Source of the DNA: Drosophila persimilis
Taxonomy: Eukaryota > Arthropoda > Insecta > Diptera > Drosophilidae
Reading direction: 5' to 3'
Assembly: GCF_003286085.1 (NCBI RefSeq)
Contig: NW_020825401.1
Coordinates: 372,001 to 436,000, forward strand
Length of the DNA stretch: 64,000 nucleotides
The position numbers and the translations under genes are program-made. Shown in pieces: positions 10,284-19,236 of this stretch. Below the pieces are notes generated by a model. It had not been told where the DNA came from. It did no database searches and worked only from the letters and a program-made list of their open reading frames with translations. Position 1 is the first letter of the stretch. Every line of letters starts with the position of its first letter.

Positions 10284-11616
10284 TCCTGAGGTCCACCTCC
10301 ACCATTGTCCTGTCGTGGTCGCTCTCCGAAGAGTCCAACTCCTCCGCGACCCCGATGTGTTTGAGATCCCTAGTGAGATCGCTCACGTCTGACACGTAAC
10401 CATCTAAGATGTCATCCGACACCACTGATGCCACGTCTGACACCGCAGGCTTGATCTCCATACTAGGGATCTCCGGGGGCTCCAGGTCTGGCTCGACCGT
10501 CGGCTGCATGCCTTTGGAGTCGGACTTGTACGGTACTACGACTACTTTCTTGTAGCCGTAGTCCACAGCGCCCTCCGTGTCGTGGAGAAGTCTGACCGAC
10601 TCCTCGTTCGGGACGAGGATAATTTGGCGCCTCTGCCTGTTGCTCTCCTCTACTTTGGCCACCTTCCAATCGGCTGTGGGAAGGTGGGGGTTGCAGACCT
10701 GCAGAATCCGGAGAATCTTATCCGGCTCTGCAGGCTTCGCCGAGACCCACGCTCTGGCCCTCGGCTTGCTGGGGATGTCCTCCCACTTCACGACCTCCAG
10801 CTGGGCTCCTGGGTAGACCTCCTTGAGCGACGCTACCGCCTTCGCGTAGAAGGCCGCCGAGCGAGCATCTTGGCAGGCGATGGCTTTCACCCTGCCTTGG
10901 TGCCACCCGGCGTCCTCACACTTGGGCGGTGGTCCTCCATTCTCCTCCAACTCCTGGAGGAAACGGTCTTGGAGCTCGTTTTCCACGAGGTGCCACTTGT
11001 CCCTAGGGATCTGCCCGTCTTTAGAGCCCCTGGCAAACGAGCGGTTGCTCAGTGTCTTTGTCCTCTTGGCCTGTTGGACTTGTGTGGCGGTGTCCTCCAC
11101 CGAGCGTTGCCGCTTGCTTGGGGCCTTGACTGTGGCCTTGCCAGCTTTGGCTGGCTGGTAGTCGGGCAGGACTGTCTTGGCCCATCGCCGCGATTCGGTT
11201 CCCTGGGCAGACGCCAGGAACACCGGGTCGTCGTTGCCCAGGATGAAGGCCGCACGTCTTTTGTCCTGAAACTTGGGCCTATCTTTCGAGGCAGAGGCGC
11301 CGCCTGCCGGGGTTGTCAAGGGGTTCCCGGTCCCAAGGAGTCCGCCAGCCGCGATATCGCTCTGCATGGTCGCCCCCCCGGTAACCGGGTCGCCCTTGGG
11401 GCCCCCCGACGTGGATTGTCCCGATTGGCTTTTCGGTCCTCTCCTCACAGCGCCTGCTGCCTCGAGACGGTGGACCGACTTAGTCTCCTTCCCCGTCTTT
11501 TTGGGCACTGGTTTCCCAGATGCGTTTGTAGAGGGATGGTCTTTTCCCTCCGGCACTTTAGGAGGAGTGCCGTGCTCCTTTGCGGTGTTTTTTGTGTTAA
11601 TGTTTAAATTTGGCAT
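10243..11616 (-). CDS. LOA ORF1: nucleic-acid-binding gag-like protein
   Basis: The frame is open from an upstream ATG at 11766, but MPNLNINTKN at 11616 is the more likely start, because the upstream 50 residues read like untranslated leader. The product is about 457 residues. The first half is rich in Lys, Pro, Gly and Ser (low complexity). A central globular part has WHLVENELQDRFLQEL, CQDARSAAFYAKAVASLKEV and RRQIILVPNEESVRLL. The C-terminus is acidic (SSESDHDRTMVEVDL). The central part resembles the uncharacterised domain called DUF4780 in Drosophila LINE ORF1s; that match is from memory. I see no CCHC knuckle. Its expected role is RNP formation with the element RNA. Confidence 0.85.
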   Translation of the reverse strand: MPNLNINTKNTAKEHGTPPKVPEGKDHPSTNASGKPVPKKTGKETKSVHRLEAAGAVRRGPKSQSGQSTSGGPKGDPVTGGATMQSDIAAGGLLGTGNPLTTPAGGASASKDRPKFQDKRRAAFILGNDDPVFLASAQGTESRRWAKTVLPDYQPAKAGKATVKAPSKRQRSVEDTATQVQQAKRTKTLSNRSFARGSKDGQIPRDKWHLVENELQDRFLQELEENGGPPPKCEDAGWHQGRVKAIACQDARSAAFYAKAVASLKEVYPGAQLEVVKWEDIPSKPRARAWVSAKPAEPDKILRILQVCNPHLPTADWKVAKVEESNRQRRQIILVPNEESVRLLHDTEGAVDYGYKKVVVVPYKSDSKGMQPTVEPDLEPPEIPSMEIKPAVSDVASVVSDDILDGYVSDVSDLTRDLKHIGVAEELDSSESDHDRTMVEVDLRNVTDTPADKPPPL

Positions 11617-11766
11617 ATTTGATCCCACGAGTAGGCGGGAAGGGGTTAGTCGCCCGAGGCATAGCCCGCGTGCCCCGGGAAGCCTTATTAAAACTGGAGG
11701 TCGGCAGGTATCCAGAGTCCGCATATAAGCGACCGAGCACCCCCTCGGCCATGCATCCCTCGGCAT

Positions 11767-12104
11767 ATGACAGTGTCACCTTGGATTGGGGTTATTTCAC
11801 TGAGAGTTTTCTTCTCTCCGCCCGACTACAATTAGCCAGCATCCTGGCAGAGACATGACCGTACCAGGACCTGTTTCCAGCCGCCCTCACGGGGAGAGTA
11901 TAGTCGCACTTCCGCCGGTGTGTACAGTTACGGCGGGTGCCGGTTCGCTCGTGCCCACCTGTATCCTATGACGCGGAGCACAGTCACCTTGGATCCAGGG
12001 CAAGCCATGAACCCGAGGCGCCCGTGCCCCTTTCCGAGTCTACAGTTGTGACGAGCCGACCCGACATCCGCTTATCCCCCTATAGCACCCGACGGCTGAC
12101 GGCC
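11767..12104 (-). other. LOA 5' UTR, no gene
   Basis: GC-rich region between the element 5' end (GGCC at 12104) and ORF1. It should hold the internal promoter expected of a non-LTR element, though I cannot identify promoter motifs with confidence. No open frame of interest. Confidence 0.6.
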
Positions 12105-12117
12105 AGCGAGTTGATTA
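12105..12117. repeat. Target-site duplication, LOA LINE (right copy)
   Basis: AGCGAGTTGATTA, the exact repeat of 6531-6543, followed by the resuming BEL-1 pol sequence (AGTCTCCATGG). Confidence 0.93.
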
Positions 12118-12602
12118 AGTCTCCATGGTTTTCGGGTCCTACGTTTCTAGTCGAAGATTCACTAAACTGGCCCGCCACTGGTGGAAAACTTGATATTGAC
12201 ATGGACGTGGTTAACTCGGAGAATCGGAAAAGTTTGTTTGCTGCCGTACACGAGACAAATAATATCCTCAACATCGTCGATAATATCAGCTCGTACACTC
12301 ACAGTCTGCGTCTCATTGCTTGGATGATTAGGTTCATAAGGAGATGTCGGAAGCAATCGACGTTTACCACAACCTCACCGACGCCAGATGAATTTCGTTT
12401 TGCTTCACATTGCCTTATTTGGAACATTCAACAAACTCATTTTGTAGAGGACATCCGTTTACTTCAGAAGCAAAAACCATTAAAAAGCAGCTTAAAGTTT
12501 CTTACTCCCTTTTTAGAAGTCGTCAACGGATTCGAAGGTTGGTGGACGTTTGGAATACTCAGACCTACAAGACGGTCAAAAACATCCGTTGCTGCTGCCT
12601 AG
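12105..12602 (+). pseudogene. BEL-1 unit 2 pol linker between RNase H and integrase
   Basis: Continues BEL-1 pol after the LINE: ELIKSPWFSGPTFLVEDSLNWP, then a variable linker, then LQKQKPLKSSLKFLTPFLE. Around 12515-12540 the frame slips, so that the expected VGGRLEYSDLQDG-type segment lies in a different frame from the preceding codons. Identical to unit 1 positions 891-1388. Confidence 0.87.
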
Positions 12603-12636
12603 TTAGTCCAAATTTGTATGGAACTATATTCGCCAT

Positions 12637-13794
12637 TTGCATCTTCGGAACTATCACGCTGGACCTAAAGCCCTAGTCGCTCTCATTCGTTTGGAGTATT
12701 GGATCGTTAACGCCAGAGACTTGGCACGTAGAATTGTTCGCTCCTGTGTACACTGCGTTCGCTACAGACCGAAGCTGCTAAAACAACTCATGGGCTCATT
12801 ACCGCCTACGCGACTCGCTCCTGCTCGACCCTTTGAACGCTGTGGAGTTGACTTTTGTGGACCCATCAACACATATCTACGCATTCGAGGAAAGGGACCT
12901 ACAAAAGCATACATAGCCGTGTTCGTTTGCCTTCTCACCAAGGCCGTTCACATCGAAGTAGTCTCTGATTTGTCAACAAAGGCGTTCTTAAACGCATTGA
13001 AACGGATGGGAGGTCGTCGTAAGCTGCCGACAGACATCTTCTGCGATAATGCCACTAACTTTGTAGGGGCATCGAATCAACTGCAGGAACTAAAAAAGTT
13101 TACGTTTTTAAAGCAGACCCAAGATGAAATCTATAAATTTTGCGCATCTGACTTTATTAATTTCCATTTTATTCCCCCCAGGGCACCTCATTTCGGAGGC
13201 CTTTGGGAAGCGGCAGTCAAGAGTGCAAAGGGGCTGTTAAATCGTACGCTGGCCAACACCAGGTTCACCTTTGAAGAGTTGAGCACTGTCGTCGTCGAGA
13301 TAGAATCGATCCTCAACTCGCGCACGCTTTCGCCGCTTTCGTCAGACCCAAATGACTATAGCACTCTCACGGCTGGTCATCTCTTGGTTGGCGAATCATT
13401 GCGATCACTACCTGAAAGGTCACTCGAGAATATCAAGCTGTCAAGTATGGACCGCTACGATGCGATTACGGCCGTCAAGCAACGGTTTTGGAAGCAATGG
13501 TCTGCTGACTATGTCAACGAATTGCGATCGCGCACGAAGTGGACAGCACCCTCAACGAACCTTACCGAGGGCACGTTGGTCATCATCCATGAGGACAACC
13601 TGCCACCGCTACGCTGGAAACTAGGCCGAGTGCAGTCTACTGTGCTTGGGAAGGATGGACTTGTACGAGTTGTGCACCTCCGCACTGCAAATGGAACATG
13701 TTGCAGGCCAATACACAAGATGGCAATTCTTCCGGTGGTTTCAAAGCAGTCCTTTCAACGGGGCCGGGATGTTCGGTCAAACTCCTTTAAGTAA
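12637..13794 (+). CDS. BEL-1 unit 2 integrase region, open
   Basis: 385 residues in a single frame, unlike unit 1. The zinc-binding part has HAGPKALVALI and CVHCVRY. The catalytic core has VDFCGP (Asp), CDNATNF (Asp) and HFGGLWEAAVKSAK (Glu), so the DDE triad is complete. The C-terminal extension (NSRTLSPLSSDPNDY, LTAGHLLVGESL, RRW-like contacts, PIHKMAIL) is typical of BEL elements. The last eight or so codons read into the LTR from 13770. It would normally be cleaved from a gag-pol polyprotein, but no intact upstream frame exists. Confidence 0.88.
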   Translation: MHLRNYHAGPKALVALIRLEYWIVNARDLARRIVRSCVHCVRYRPKLLKQLMGSLPPTRLAPARPFERCGVDFCGPINTYLRIRGKGPTKAYIAVFVCLLTKAVHIEVVSDLSTKAFLNALKRMGGRRKLPTDIFCDNATNFVGASNQLQELKKFTFLKQTQDEIYKFCASDFINFHFIPPRAPHFGGLWEAAVKSAKGLLNRTLANTRFTFEELSTVVVEIESILNSRTLSPLSSDPNDYSTLTAGHLLVGESLRSLPERSLENIKLSSMDRYDAITAVKQRFWKQWSADYVNELRSRTKWTAPSTNLTEGTLVIIHEDNLPPLRWKLGRVQSTVLGKDGLVRVVHLRTANGTCCRPIHKMAILPVVSKQSFQRGRDVRSNSFK

Positions 13795-15176
13795 CAAGTA
13801 TTCAAATGACCCTCGTAAAATAGAGAGCCTACGCTCACTTTTTATACCCGATACTCAAAATGAGTATTGGGGTATATTAGATTTGTGGTGAAAGTTGATG
13901 TGTGTAACGTCCAGAAGGAATCGTTTCCGACCCCATAAAGTATATATATTCTTGATCAGCATCAATAGCCGAGTCGATTGAGCCATGTCTGTCTGTCCGT
14001 CCGTCCGTCTGTCCGTCTGTCCGTCCCCTTCAGCGCCTAATGCTCAAAGACTATAAGAGCTAGAGCAACGATGTTTTGGATCCAGGCTTCTGTGATATGT
14101 CACTGCACCAAAAATATTTCAAAACTTTGCCCCGCCCACTTCCGCCCCCACAAAGGGCGAAAATCTGTGGCATCCACAATTTCGACGATACGAGAAAACT
14201 AGAAACGCAGAATCGTAGAAGATGACTATATCTTACAGAGTGCAAAATCTGAACCAGATCGTATAATTATTACAGCCAGAATCACGAAAACAATTTCATT
14301 ATTTCTCGCTCTGTCTCACTCTAACACACAGGTTTCATGGTCGGTTTTGCCAATTGCAAAATATGAGTTCAAGGATCTCAGAACCTATACAAGCCAGAGC
14401 AACCAAATTTGGTATCCACACTCCTGTGATATCGGACCTTGACCGTTTCATGTCCAAATTTCGCCACACCCCCTTCCGCCCCCGCAAAGGACGAAAATCT
14501 GAGGCAACCACAAATCTCAGAGACTATTAAGGCTAGAGTAACCAAATTTGGTACACACACTCCTTTAAGATGTCACTATAAAACGTACATATATCTCAGA
14601 AATTCGCCCCACCCCCATCCGCCCCCACAAAGGACGAAAATCTGTTGCATCCACAATATTGCAGATTTGAGAAAACTAAAAACGCAGAATCATAGATAAT
14701 GACCATATCTATGAGATTGCTGAATCTGGATCAGATCAGATCATTTTTATAGCCAAAAGGAACAAATCAATTTGCAGTGGCTACGCAGCGCCCGACGTCA
14801 CGCTCAGACTGATTTTCTGTCTCTCTCGCACGCACTCTTTGTCGTGTCGTTAAATATTAGCGGCGTCTGCCGGAGGAGAGCCATACTGACTTAGTATCGG
14901 GTATAACCGTAGAGTTGCGGTGTCCGCAGCAACTCACAACGTTCCCCCTCGTTTTATTTACTCTCACCATAATTGTTCTAAATTTACCACTGTATTCTCT
15001 CTCTTATGCCCAGTACTCAAGCACTAAGATTTGTAATAAATAGTTATTCCCTAATACTCAACTGGATCGATCGACTTTTCTCTTTCTTGTATAGACTTTG
15101 ATTCGTTTGCAGAAAAAACTAACACACCCCCATCCGTGAATTAACATTAATGAGGAAAACGCTTCGTGTACAAACA
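13770..15176 (+). repeat. BEL-1 3' LTR, split by DINE A
   Basis: Starts TGTTCGGTC at 13770 and ends GTACAAACA at 15176, matching the ends of the internal LTR at 2549-2670. Removing DINE A (13843-14952) leaves about 297 bp. The 224 bp after the DINE include AATAAATAG, a possible polyadenylation region. Immediately after the LTR, Gyp-A protease coding sequence continues. Confidence 0.85.
13843..14952 (+). mobile_element. DINE-1/HINE-like repeat, copy A (complete)
   Basis: Non-autonomous rolling-circle (Helentron-type) repeat. The 5' subterminal repeat TATACCCGATACT (13843-13855) is inverted as AGTATCGGGTATA at 14893-14905. A (GTCY)n microsatellite lies at about 13988-14030. Repeated CCACCCCC/CCGCCCCCACAAAGGACGAAAATC modules fill the middle. 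A GC-rich hairpin with arms GAGTTGC/GCAACTC is at 14912-14935, and the 3' end is CCCCCTCGT. No coding capacity. Five copies occur in this window. Confidence 0.9.
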
Positions 15177-15617
15177 TCCTCTCTTAAAAGGAATACGGCT
15201 TTGGATTACGCGTTCTTCTAACTTTCCGCCTATCACACTCATAGCTGCTCCGGTGTCCAATAGACCAAGGACCGTTTGATCCAACAGGCGAACTTCCGCA
15301 TATGGACGCTTGTCCTTCTGCTTGAACCGAATGCAATTTATCGCTTTCGCCGCCTGCCGGAACGCTCTCATCCTTCTTGCACTCCTTGTGAGGGACTTAT
15401 TACTGGGTTGGTCGTTGGTGAAAAACGAATGGGATCTGGCATGGACTAGTTGTGCACAGACTAAGGCTTTGTATATGTCGGATTCTGATTTCTCAGACGA
15501 AAGCTGGGTGGTAGTTTTAAGTATCCCTACTGGGATTTCGCCTCTGCACTCGACTGCTTGCGCTGAACACTGACCGGCTGGCGAGGCTGGGTGTTCACTT
15601 TGCGGTTTTTTTGGCAT
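15177..15617 (-). pseudogene. Gyp-A protease fragment
   Basis: A Ty3/gypsy-type aspartic protease start is visible: RPYAEVRLLDQTVLGLLDTGAAMSVIG, with the catalytic DTG near 15240-15250. The equivalent Gyp-B region reads RPYAEVQLLGRTVTGLLDTGA, so the elements are related. The sequence is cut at 15177 by the BEL-1 LTR and the rest of pol lies left of the window, if it survives. It is in a different frame from the upstream gag (15527-16291). That may be a decay frameshift or a natural gag-pol shift; I cannot tell which. Confidence 0.85.
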
Positions 15618-16291
15618 TTGCTACACGACGGCTTATATTTATTAGGTGCTCCGCACCCAAAGCAAAAAATTTTCCTTCTGCTATCGCAATCGTGGTAGCG
15701 ATGCCCCTTCTTTCGGCAGTTCCAGCAAATCAGTGCCATGGCTGCCACCTCGTCCTCTTCCTCTACGTCCGAGAATTCTGAGGCCTCCTCTAATTGGGCT
15801 TCCTCTACCAATTCCGCGACCTGTTTCCGGAAAGGAATCAATTTCTGGTACCCATGACTCCGCCTAACGTCGTCGAGAAAACCCTCCCTTCTACGACAGA
15901 CTTCTCTCAAACGTTCTACGAAGTCGATTTGGACATTCGGGAGCTCATTTCTAATTTCAGGTGGCAATTTTGTCCGTGAGCTGGGCGTCGCCACCTCGTT
16001 TTGCATCGTGCTGATGGCCTGTGTAACCATGCTACTAACTCTTTCAGCGGTTATGGCTGCTGCTTCGTTTTGCTTGGCCTGGGACCTGGTATTATGAGGA
16101 ATACTTCTATCGACGCATAGCGTCTTGCATGTGGGACAGGTAGTATGGGTCTTGACATGTGACTCAATACAAGTTTTGTGAAACTCGTGGCTGCACTTTG
16201 TTTTCAATGTAGGAGCCGATGACAAAGTTTTCCCACACAACTGGCATTTTGGCGCCGGAGCCGGCTCAGGCTCGTTATCGGTGTTATCCAT
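15527..16291 (-). CDS. Gyp-A gag with N-terminal RING-H2 finger and zinc knuckles
   Basis: Start chosen at MDNTDNEPE (16291); an upstream in-frame ATG at 16312 is possible. Residues about 15-60 form a RING-H2-like pattern: CQLC, CSHEFHKTC and CPTC, that is C-x2-C...C-x-H-x2-H-x2-C...C-x2-C. A capsid-like remnant follows (RREGFLDDVRRSHGYQKLI, then an acidic stretch), but much shorter than in Gyp-B, so the central capsid is probably deleted. Two Cys-rich knuckles follow (CWNCRKKGHRYHDC, CFGCGAPNKYKPSCSKC). The knuckles should bind element RNA. The RING suggests ubiquitin-ligase or protein-binding activity, which is inference only. Confidence 0.8.
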   Translation of the reverse strand: MDNTDNEPEPAPAPKCQLCGKTLSSAPTLKTKCSHEFHKTCIESHVKTHTTCPTCKTLCVDRSIPHNTRSQAKQNEAAAITAERVSSMVTQAISTMQNEVATPSSRTKLPPEIRNELPNVQIDFVERLREVCRRREGFLDDVRRSHGYQKLIPFRKQVAELVEEAQLEEASEFSDVEEEDEVAAMALICWNCRKKGHRYHDCDSRRKIFCFGCGAPNKYKPSCSKCQKNRKVNTQPRQPVSVQRKQSSAEAKSQ

Positions 16292-17374
16292 TGTAAAAAA
16301 AAATAAAATCAAACTTAATTCCTAACTTCCTGACAAAAAATATATCCCACAAAAACTACACTACAAAACCTAAACACTTACTTATCAAACGCAGACAAAA
16401 CCAAAGTTAAAAATATGTTAATAGTAAAACTAAATTAAGTATTCTAGTTAAAAGTCAGTTAACTTATGCTAGGAAACCTAAGATGACCTAAAAATTCAAA
16501 AATAATAAGTAATTGTACGTGAACTCAAATTGCAAAGAGAACTGATTCTTCGTGTTATAATTCATAGCTTTCTACGTTGCCAACTTAGGGTCAATGGCCC
16601 AGCAACCGCCACAGCTGTTCTCAAGTCTGGCTTCCTTTGTACAGCGGGAGAGCTAGCAAATCAACAGCCCTACCAAATAACACACATGGAATGTAAACCA
16701 CAAGAATAGAACGCAAAGAAGATGATTCGATAAAATAAAATCATAAAAATTTTGTCTTACGCATAGGTAATCCCCATGCGAAACGGACTCTATGCTAATT
16801 GAGACCCCAATTCCTAAGCACAAAAGAAAAATGAAAAGAATGTGTACGCGCGCAGACGCCTTGCACTTGTCGCTGTCTAATCAACCAACAACAACTGCAT
16901 GCGCGAGCATGCTGCTTTTGATTTCACTCGTGGCCAACGGAATTCTATAATCAAGATTAATCCGAGTATGTCCAACGCTCTAAAGCTCATCAGCAGTAAT
17001 GGCTAAGCCTTCTGCACAGTCCTTCAGTCGTGGGCAGGGTTCCGTAAATAAACGAGTTTCCCTCTGCAGTCCTATGCGCCGGAAAGACCATGTTTAAGAC
17101 TCCTGCCTCAGAAAAAGTAGGGTATTATTAGGATCGATGCACTTTTCGAAATGCTCCTCAGACGTGGCCGGATGAAAAGTCAAAACTTCTGCTTCCGTTT
17201 TCCGAATCGTCTGATGAGCTCTCTACTTGGTGTTGAGAAAAGAAGATATTCTTCAGCAATGACCACTTCCAGAGAAACGATTTTGGTCAATGCCGTCTAT
17301 GCTGAATCGGGAAGTTTTAAAAACGAAAAAAAAGGATGTCACAGTGTTGATGGTGTCATACCTGAAAAGCTGTG
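16292..17374 (-). other. Gyp-A 5' leader, no gene
   Basis: About 1.1 kb of AT-rich sequence between gag and PBS. Only short open frames without family resemblance. Nothing else recognised. Confidence 0.6.
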
Positions 17375-17392
17375 GCCCCACGTTGGGCGCCA
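17375..17392 (-). promoter_or_regulatory. Gyp-A primer-binding site, tRNA-Lys(CUU) type
   Basis: On the + strand GCCCCACGTTGGGCGCCA, which equals the tRNA-Lys 3' end; the element strand therefore carries the 18-nt complement. Same PBS as BEL-1 and Gyp-B. It marks the LTR boundary just to its right. Confidence 0.82.
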
Positions 17393-19236
17393 ATTTTTAG
17401 TTATAATACTATATCTATGATTCATAAATGTAACGTGTCACCTACGCACGTCTGTGTATATAAATCCTGCCAGGCTAGCTGTTATTCAGCGAAGGGGAGC
17501 ACACGCTTTGGGTTTCCGGCCTCTGCTCGTCGGCTATTGGAGTGATGTTCTTGCCCCCCCTCCTGCTGGTGGCCTATACGCATTATACCGCGAATGAAGT
17601 AGCGTGTCACGACGAAAATGCTTAACCGGGAGACGCTGTTTATCCCTGGATAGAATTGTGGATTTGTGCTGGAAAGGTATCTCAACTCCGCCTCTGGTGT
17701 TGTCGAGGTCGTGTCGCCCACCCTACCATGGCCATTCCAAGCCGTTCGATTCAATGACGGAATGGCCCCTTTGTCCTGGGCGTCCTACATGGGGAGTTTG
17801 CCAGCGAAAGCAAAGCGGTAGATTAATACATTATAAAGTTTATTCACTTACTGGCTAAAACAATAACACTACCATGATATAAACACCCACATTGAAAGAA
17901 TAGCTAAATTAAATATATGTATAAAATTCCTAAAAATAATTGGCAACTAATCTGCTTGGTGACTCCGTAATGTTACGAATTCAACCCGAGTGGGCCCTTC
18001 TCCCTCTCACTCACCGATCGGCCCTAGTTCCCTTGTTTCAAGTTTGATTTATTAATAATAGAATTTACTCAATGTCCACTCATACCTTTTCTCCAGTTTA
18101 TGGCTCCATCGGCGAAAGCGCTTTCCTCGATGAGTACCTAAAGCTGCTGTGGTGGAAAAACACTTAAATGGGCACAAGGTTGGGGGAAATCATATTCGCA
18201 GATCGGCGAGAGTCACGAGAAGCCACTACCGGGATTAAATCTAATTTTCTCCTAATTAACTCCGCATAAAAACCATGATTAATTACACTATTACAACCGC
18301 AAATACAATTATTCCGTCAATCCGTTCTCCCTCTGCCCTCCTATTCTCTTTCTCCCTCTGTTATCTTTGCTTCCTTTCCACCTCCGGGGCGAAAGGGAAC
18401 AGCACAAATTCTGTCCACTGCTTCTGCAGGTGAAAAGTACGCGAATGCAAAGAAAAGGCCAACAGCCAATCTCCGACTGTGTTCGATCGACACTTTCTCT
18501 CCGCCGATCTGCTCGCGACCAAGGGACGGGCCCTCCTTATCTGCCGCGTCGCGCTCGATTACTAAAGTGGCGACGCCAACGACTCGGGAAGCTAGCCGCT
18601 TGGGGACCGAGCGCTTCCCAAATGTCTTCTCCCTCTGCTTCCACGCTCGCTTCTCCGATGGCTGAGCGCTTTCCAGACAATCCCAAAGATTTAAACGCCA
18701 CTTTGTTAGGCCTGCGGCTGCTGTTGTTTGCTGGCTGGCTTCCTTGGACGATCGAATCCGCACTGATTAACTCGGTTTACTAAGCGCCAAGACTACAAAT
18801 GGGACAACTCTTTGATATTTTCCTTTAGCCCTTCTCTTCTTTTCCCGCAGCACTTACCCCCAATCGGACTCAGCGCTATACGGCTTCTGACGACTGAATA
18901 GCCCACTCGCCTTCAACAAAGAAACTCGCAGTCGAATATTGGATTTAGATATTTAGATTTCCTAGAGTTTTTCTTTCACTAAATTCTTTCTTTTTCCTTT
19001 TCGTCGGACCGATGCGCAACCGACTCAATTGACTTTCACGAGGGAATAGCCAATAGGGACGCCAACGTTCTGGCGGAAAATCCTCTAACATGTCCCTGGA
19101 TGAATTTTTAACCGAGATAGCCTGACTTTTCGACATGTTAACGCCTCTTTGGTTTTCCCTCGACCCATCATTCGCCTGCCACTCTGAGCACCAGATGGCG
19201 CCCCAAAAAACTCCGAATTTGCTGCTACAAGCGCTA
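17393..19236 (-). other. Probable Gyp-A 5' LTR region and junction to Gyp-B, no gene
   Basis: Noncoding. It should start with the Gyp-A 5' LTR (adjacent to its PBS), but no second LTR copy is in the window, so its right edge cannot be set. The right edge of this block is the abrupt end of Gyp-B RT coding sequence near 19237. Open frames at 18341-18783 on both strands are low-complexity and I do not accept them. Long LTRs (1-2 kb) are known in Osvaldo/Ulysses-type elements, which would fit. Confidence 0.45.

Larger units (their letters stand above)
6544..12104 (-). mobile_element. LOA-clade non-LTR retrotransposon, apparently full length
   Basis: 5561 bp, flanked by a 13-bp TSD. The 5' end on the - strand is GGCCGTCAGCCG at 12104 and the 3' end is a CCTAA repeat tail. 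It has two overlapping ORFs, and the second has endonuclease, RT and RNase H domains. Among Drosophila elements this fits the LOA clade (LOA, Bilbo, Trim). It sits antisense within BEL-1 unit 2. Both ORFs are open over their full length, so this may be a recent, possibly still competent, insertion. Confidence 0.92.
2549..15176 (+). mobile_element. BEL-1 unit 2, LTR to LTR, with nested LOA LINE and DINE A
   Basis: This unit has a shared 5' LTR (2549-2670), PBS, leader, gag-pol (3145 onward) and a 3' LTR (13770-15176). Removing the LOA element (6544-12104 plus one TSD copy) and DINE A leaves an element of about 6 kb. The right edge lies exactly where Gyp-A protease coding sequence resumes at 15177, so BEL-1 entered Gyp-A. 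The left edge is outside the window. Confidence 0.88.

Noticed and set aside
10582..11607. 341-codon open frame on the + strand
   Set aside because: Antisense shadow of LOA ORF1; no family resemblance, and GC-rich sequence favours open antisense frames.
17375..17392. tRNA-Lys gene fragment
   Set aside because: Only the 18-nt 3' end occurs, exactly where a PBS is expected; no cloverleaf around it. The same holds for the other PBSs.
18341..18783. Overlapping open frames on both strands as a possible host gene
   Set aside because: No recognisable domain, mirrored open frames, probable LTR context.
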